Shown piece by piece: positions 61,501 to 64,000 of a stretch of 64,000 bases of DNA. Under the pieces are notes generated by a model. It had not been told where the DNA came from and made no database searches. It saw nothing but the letters and a program-made list of their open reading frames with translations. Source of the DNA: Vibrio hepatarius (GTDB lineage: Bacteria; Pseudomonadota; Gammaproteobacteria; Enterobacterales; Vibrionaceae). Numbering within the stretch: the stretch's first letter is position 1; the number at the start of each line of letters is the position of its first letter. The position numbers and the translations under genes were made by a program. The stretch spans positions 1 through 64,000 of the forward strand of contig NZ_JAHKPM010000008.1 of NCBI RefSeq assembly GCF_018860525.1, written 5' to 3'.

Positions 61501-63041
61501 TTGACAACTTGTTCAGAATTTCGAGCCTGAGTAACCAATTTTTTGGCAATTTCAGCAGCTTCACTGCGCTTTATATTAGAGCCTGTAATATTGCTAACAA
61601 GCTGCAGCGCTAGTTCAAATTGTTCTGCAGCGGCGGAGGACATGTCTAACTGATGCTTAACAGCCAACAAAGACACAGTACTCTCTGACTCTTTAGCTTT
61701 TAGTTGGTGTACCAAAACATGAGCACTTTCAGCCGTCAAGCTATCATCACCCAGTAACGTTTTAGCTTTATTTAATGCTTGAACCGCTTGCTGGTATTGG
61801 AGTGCCCTTGTTTGTTGAACATCCAATGCTTGCTGGTAGTCAGCCAGTTGACTCTGGAGGCTATCAACTTCTGCTTCTGCAACCAATGCTTGCTCTTCGA
61901 GACCCAGAACGTGTTCTTGCAGTTCTTCAACAACCATCACTTGCTCTTCAAGACGTTCATTAAGCTCTGCCAGATCTGCTTGGTATCGCTCAATTTTTTC
62001 TTGCTGGCGAAGAGCATTTTGTACAAGTTGAAGATGATCGCAAGCGGCTTGGTGATCTTGCTCTAAATCAGATTCCGTTTCCACTAGAAGTTCAAGCTCT
62101 TGCTGAACTCTATTTAGTAAATCATTTTGTTCGACTATGGTTTGACGAGAACTAAAGAGTTCTGCTCTCAAGGATAGGGTCTGCTCTAGTTTACTTCGAC
62201 GATCATTTGCATGGCGCATATAATCCGCCGCTACATAATTAGTTGATTCTGTAATCAAATGCTTAAATAAATCACGATCAGTTTGAGTCGTTTTGATCGC
62301 CTCCAGCGTCATTCGGTTCTCACGTAATGCAGATTCCATATCTTGGAATGCTTTTTTAACACCACCGTTTTGAGGCAATAAATAGTCACGTAGTGAACGT
62401 GTAATGGCACTGGAAATTCCGCCATATAACGACGCTTCAATCAAACGATAAAACTTAGAACGATCTCCGGAGTTACGCAATTTTTTTGGAATAACGCCAA
62501 ACTCAAACATATGTGCATGGTAGTCAACAATCGAGTTGAATACTTTGAACTGAACACCTTCGTACTCAGCCACATATTGTTTTATCTCATTAATCTGACG
62601 AACACGAGCTTGAGTATCGGAAACACTTTCAATCAAGATATCCGTTGGTTTGACGCTAGCAGGCAGCCCTTGAATAACAAAGGGTTTTATATCAACTTTT
62701 TTATCTCTACCAGCTACCTGCTGCAACTTAACCGCAAACAACAGGCGCTGGTTGCGTGAGTTAACAACATCTAACACAGCATAACATGCCCCTGGCTGTA
62801 ATTTACCGTAGAGCCCTTTATCACGCGAGGACTGGCTACTGCCTGCTTCGGTAGTATTTCGAAAGTGAAGTAAAGTTTGATCTGGAATCAAAGCTGTAAT
62901 GAAAGCAGCCATTGTGGTTGATTTACCGGCACCATTGCCACCGGACAAAGTAGTAACTAAACCATCAATATCAAAGGTTCGGGCAAAAAAACCGTTCCAA
63001 TTGATCATGGTCAATGATTGATATTTGCCTCTTTCAATCAT
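58587..63041 (-). CDS. mukB: chromosome partition protein MukB
   Basis: 1484-aa SMC-like ATPase (1486 in E. coli). Walker [10 protein letters not shown] at 34-42, a long coiled-coil arm, a central hinge, a second arm, the ABC signature [14 protein letters not shown], and Walker [13 protein letters not shown] near the C-terminus. MukB dimers with MukE and MukF extrude chromosome loops. Start and mukE stop overlap by ATGA. Confidence 0.97.
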   Translation of the reverse strand: MIERGKYQSLTMINWNGFFARTFDIDGLVTTLSGGNGAGKSTTMAAFITALIPDQTLLHFRNTTEAGSSQSSRDKGLYGKLQPGACYAVLDVVNSRNQRLLFAVKLQQVAGRDKKVDIKPFVIQGLPASVKPTDILIESVSDTQARVRQINEIKQYVAEYEGVQFKVFNSIVDYHAHMFEFGVIPKKLRNSGDRSKFYRLIEASLYGGISSAITRSLRDYLLPQNGGVKKAFQDMESALRENRMTLEAIKTTQTDRDLFKHLITESTNYVAADYMRHANDRRSKLEQTLSLRAELFSSRQTIVEQNDLLNRVQQELELLVETESDLEQDHQAACDHLQLVQNALRQQEKIERYQADLAELNERLEEQVMVVEELQEHVLGLEEQALVAEAEVDSLQSQLADYQQALDVQQTRALQYQQAVQALNKAKTLLGDDSLTAESAHVLVHQLKAKESESTVSLLAVKHQLDMSSAAAEQFELALQLVSNITGSNIKRSEAAEIAKKLVTQARNSEQVVNNENQWYSQHRDLERRLSQQKQAQEWVDSYQKEHHVHLTDELTLEQERERHQTQVESLEVDQDAVRELRSEQRRAEQDISVEIKKLESIAPSWIAAHDALEILAEQSAVELYNSQAVMSHMQVVLEQEKQQSLAKEKLADRRSQLENEIERLVSPGGSNDPRLKGLADTLGGVLLSEIYDDITINDAPYFSAMYGPSRQAIVVSDLSGIEEKLVELDDCPEDLYIIEGDIDAFDDSSFDVEELQGAVCVRMNARQMRYSRFPEIPLFGRAAREQRLESLRDERENVVEQHAKAAFDSQKLQRLYQAFNNFVAKHIQVAFEADPEQTLMLARDKRNQITRDLADLNSKEQQYRSQLISSKQSLTLLDKLSPVMMLIEDESLTSRFEELENKISQLSEAKAFLSSHAKPIADLEKMVSALEVDPEQFDALEADYLAADSQLQELKKHIFALSDLVERRHYFAYSDSIELLDRSSELNDQLKAKLVEAERLRSRSRNELKQSQGQMNQYNQVLASLKSAHQAKQETVQEFKQELQEFGVNADEGAQERAIRRRQELQERLHTSRGRKSEYERTITSTELEMKGVVKRLKKVQKDYIEFRTFVVAAKSGWCSVLRLARQNDVERRLHKRELAYLSADELRSMSDKSLGALRLAVSDNDALRDALRLSEDNARPERKVLFYIAVYQHLRERIRQDIIRTDDPVEAIEEMEVELARLTEELTQRENRLAISSESVASIIKKTIQREQNRIRMLNQGLSNIAFGQVKGVRLNVKIRESHEVLLKGLASQQDQHKDLFETTRHTFSEAMAKLFQRVNPHIDMGQRSPQVLGEELLDYRNYLELSVEVCRGSDGWLQAESGALSTGEAIGTGQSILLMVVQSWEEESRRLRSKDIVPCRLLFLDEAARLDAKSISTLFELCDRLDMQLLIAAPENISPEKGTTYKLVRKVFKDHEHVHVVGLRGFGQPELVGKEVEELSE

Positions 63042-63763
63042 GCATCACCTTCTTCTAAATTTTCTGATTGAAACACATCTTGATCTTGCTCGGCTACTAA
63101 TAGACTGACTTGACTCGGTTCTTTAGTATGCACTACCGCTTCTCCGTCACGAATAAGACGTAGCTGAGCTTCACGTATATCATCCCCAATTCGAACATCT
63201 GCACCGAAGCGAAAAACAGATTCACTGATACTAAATTTACCAGTTTCACCAATATTAATTATCATACCAAGGCGTCTTAAACGACGTAGAGAGGTGCGTA
63301 CTTTATCAAACAACTTCTCTTTATCTAAATCGGAGCCTGAAGCTCGATTAGTGACCAACTTCATGAGCTTTTTTTCATCAGATAGTGCCAGTAACTCTTC
63401 GTATAACTCTTGATTGGTAAAAATTCCCTCATGCGCTAAACGCTCAGGACTCAAATATAAGAAACACAATACTTTACCGACTAGCATATCGAGTTCAGAC
63501 AAAACACTTCGATTAATTAGAGATGTAGAACGAGGGCGAAGATAGAAAAAACCTTCAGGTGCTTTAACCAATTCAGTATTGTAACGCTGATAAAACGAAG
63601 ATAACTCAACTTCAAAATCTGACAATAAAGCATGGTTGTCGAGATCCTCAGTCGAAATATGTCTTCCAGATCGAAGCATACTATCTAGCATTGGAAATAA
63701 TGGATTTGAAATCGCTTTAGCCAGCTTCTCTGGCAAATAATCATTAGTATCGGTCGATAACAT
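63038..63763 (-). CDS. mukE: chromosome partition protein MukE
   Basis: 241-aa MukB partner with the conserved [53 protein letters not shown] and [11 protein letters not shown] blocks. I start at 63763 (MLSTDTND), which overlaps the mukF stop by 20 bases and equals the family N-terminus; a longer frame to 63868 lies inside mukF. Confidence 0.96.
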   Translation of the reverse strand: MLSTDTNDYLPEKLAKAISNPLFPMLDSMLRSGRHISTEDLDNHALLSDFEVELSSFYQRYNTELVKAPEGFFYLRPRSTSLINRSVLSELDMLVGKVLCFLYLSPERLAHEGIFTNQELYEELLALSDEKKLMKLVTNRASGSDLDKEKLFDKVRTSLRRLRRLGMIINIGETGKFSISESVFRFGADVRIGDDIREAQLRLIRDGEAVVHTKEPSQVSLLVAEQDQDVFQSENLEEGDA

Positions 63764-64000
63764 TTGCTTGTACCTTTGCTCCATATTGATTGATAGCATG
63801 CCAATCAGGTTGAACCGCCTGATAATCGGATTCTGAGTACCCAAGGCGTACAGCTTGGTCAATAACAATACGAGCTAAATCAAAATGATGGGCTCGTGGG
63901 TGCTGGGCTAAGTAATCACGTAACACAACACCAAGATGAATTGGAGTCCCCTGCTCTTTGTGTATTTTAAGCATATTTCTAATACGTTCAGATAAGTCAT
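63744..64000 (-). CDS. mukF: chromosome partition protein MukF, C-terminal part
   Basis: About 85 codons of the 3' end; the gene continues beyond the right edge. The visible part matches the MukF C-terminus: [36 protein letters not shown], and the end [13 protein letters not shown]. MukF is the kleisin of the complex. Upstream of mukE on the same strand, as in E. coli. Confidence 0.95.
   Translation of the reverse strand, partial: DLSERIRNMLKIHKEQGTPIHLGVVLRDYLAQHPRAHHFDLARIVIDQAVRLGYSESDYQAVQPDWHAINQYGAKVQANVIDRY

Overview
The window reads as chromosome of a marine gammaproteobacterium, almost certainly a Vibrio or close relative. The main signs are a monomeric NADP isocitrate dehydrogenase, the blocks cydA-cydB-cydX-ybgE / ybgC-tolQRAB-pal-cpoB, ruvC-ruvA-ruvB, clpS-clpA / cspD / icd / rluE / aspS / yecE / cmoA-cmoB and mukF-mukE-mukB, two VesB-like secreted trypsins with GlyGly-CTERM tails, and a vibriobactin-type isochorismatase-carrier protein. 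The species is not claimed.

Layout. (1) 1-3,300 is accessory DNA: a DUF4268/PD-(D/E)XK-type nuclease-like protein, an unknown protein with DUF2971-like features, a four-helix membrane protein with an overlapping small frame, and gene debris. (2) 3,300-13,900 is a complete private sugar-PTS locus: 1-phosphofructokinase, UPF0303 protein and an HPr-EI-EIIA fusion leftward; EIIC, EIIB, an RmlD-like reductase and a second EIIB rightward; then an AraC regulator, an Fe(II)/2-oxoglutarate dioxygenase and a ManA isomerase. Three copies of one tandem-repeat operator tie its three promoter regions together. This is the most distinctive system in the window. (3) 13,996-24,800 holds a tRNA-Ser(GGA), a hybrid histidine kinase, a UPF0149 protein, two tandem secreted proteases with a frameshifted small lipoprotein, a potassium channel, a GNAT enzyme, an orphan VibB-like enzyme and a DUF5993-DsbB-type pair. 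(4) 24,850-37,350 is core: nadA, the Tol-Pal envelope system, cytochrome bd oxidase and the RuvABC resolvasome. (5) 37,400-43,330 is a variable segment: a GH36-like alpha-galactosidase with an atypical acid/base region, two solitary solute-binding proteins, an orphan FetB-type permease, a TIGR02647 protein and an NAD(P)-binding protein. (6) 43,400-55,060 is core: the ClpA/ClpS unfoldase, CspD, Icd, RluE, AspS, and tRNA-uridine modification (CmoA/CmoB). (7) 55,270-58,520 is a three-gene retropepsin / transglutaminase-7TM / ATP-grasp cluster. (8) 58,587 to the right edge is mukB-mukE-mukF, with mukF cut by the window end.

How the genes work together. The PTS locus has its own phosphoryl-transfer chain, so it could run separately from the housekeeping PTS. 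ManA and 1-phosphofructokinase would channel the product into glycolysis, and the dioxygenase and reductase suggest the imported sugar is modified. CydABX with FNR- and ArcA-like sites is the microaerobic respiratory branch. Tol-Pal handles outer-membrane constriction, RuvABC handles Holliday junctions and MukBEF handles chromosome organisation. Assignments rest on reading motifs, lengths and gene order; no database search was run.
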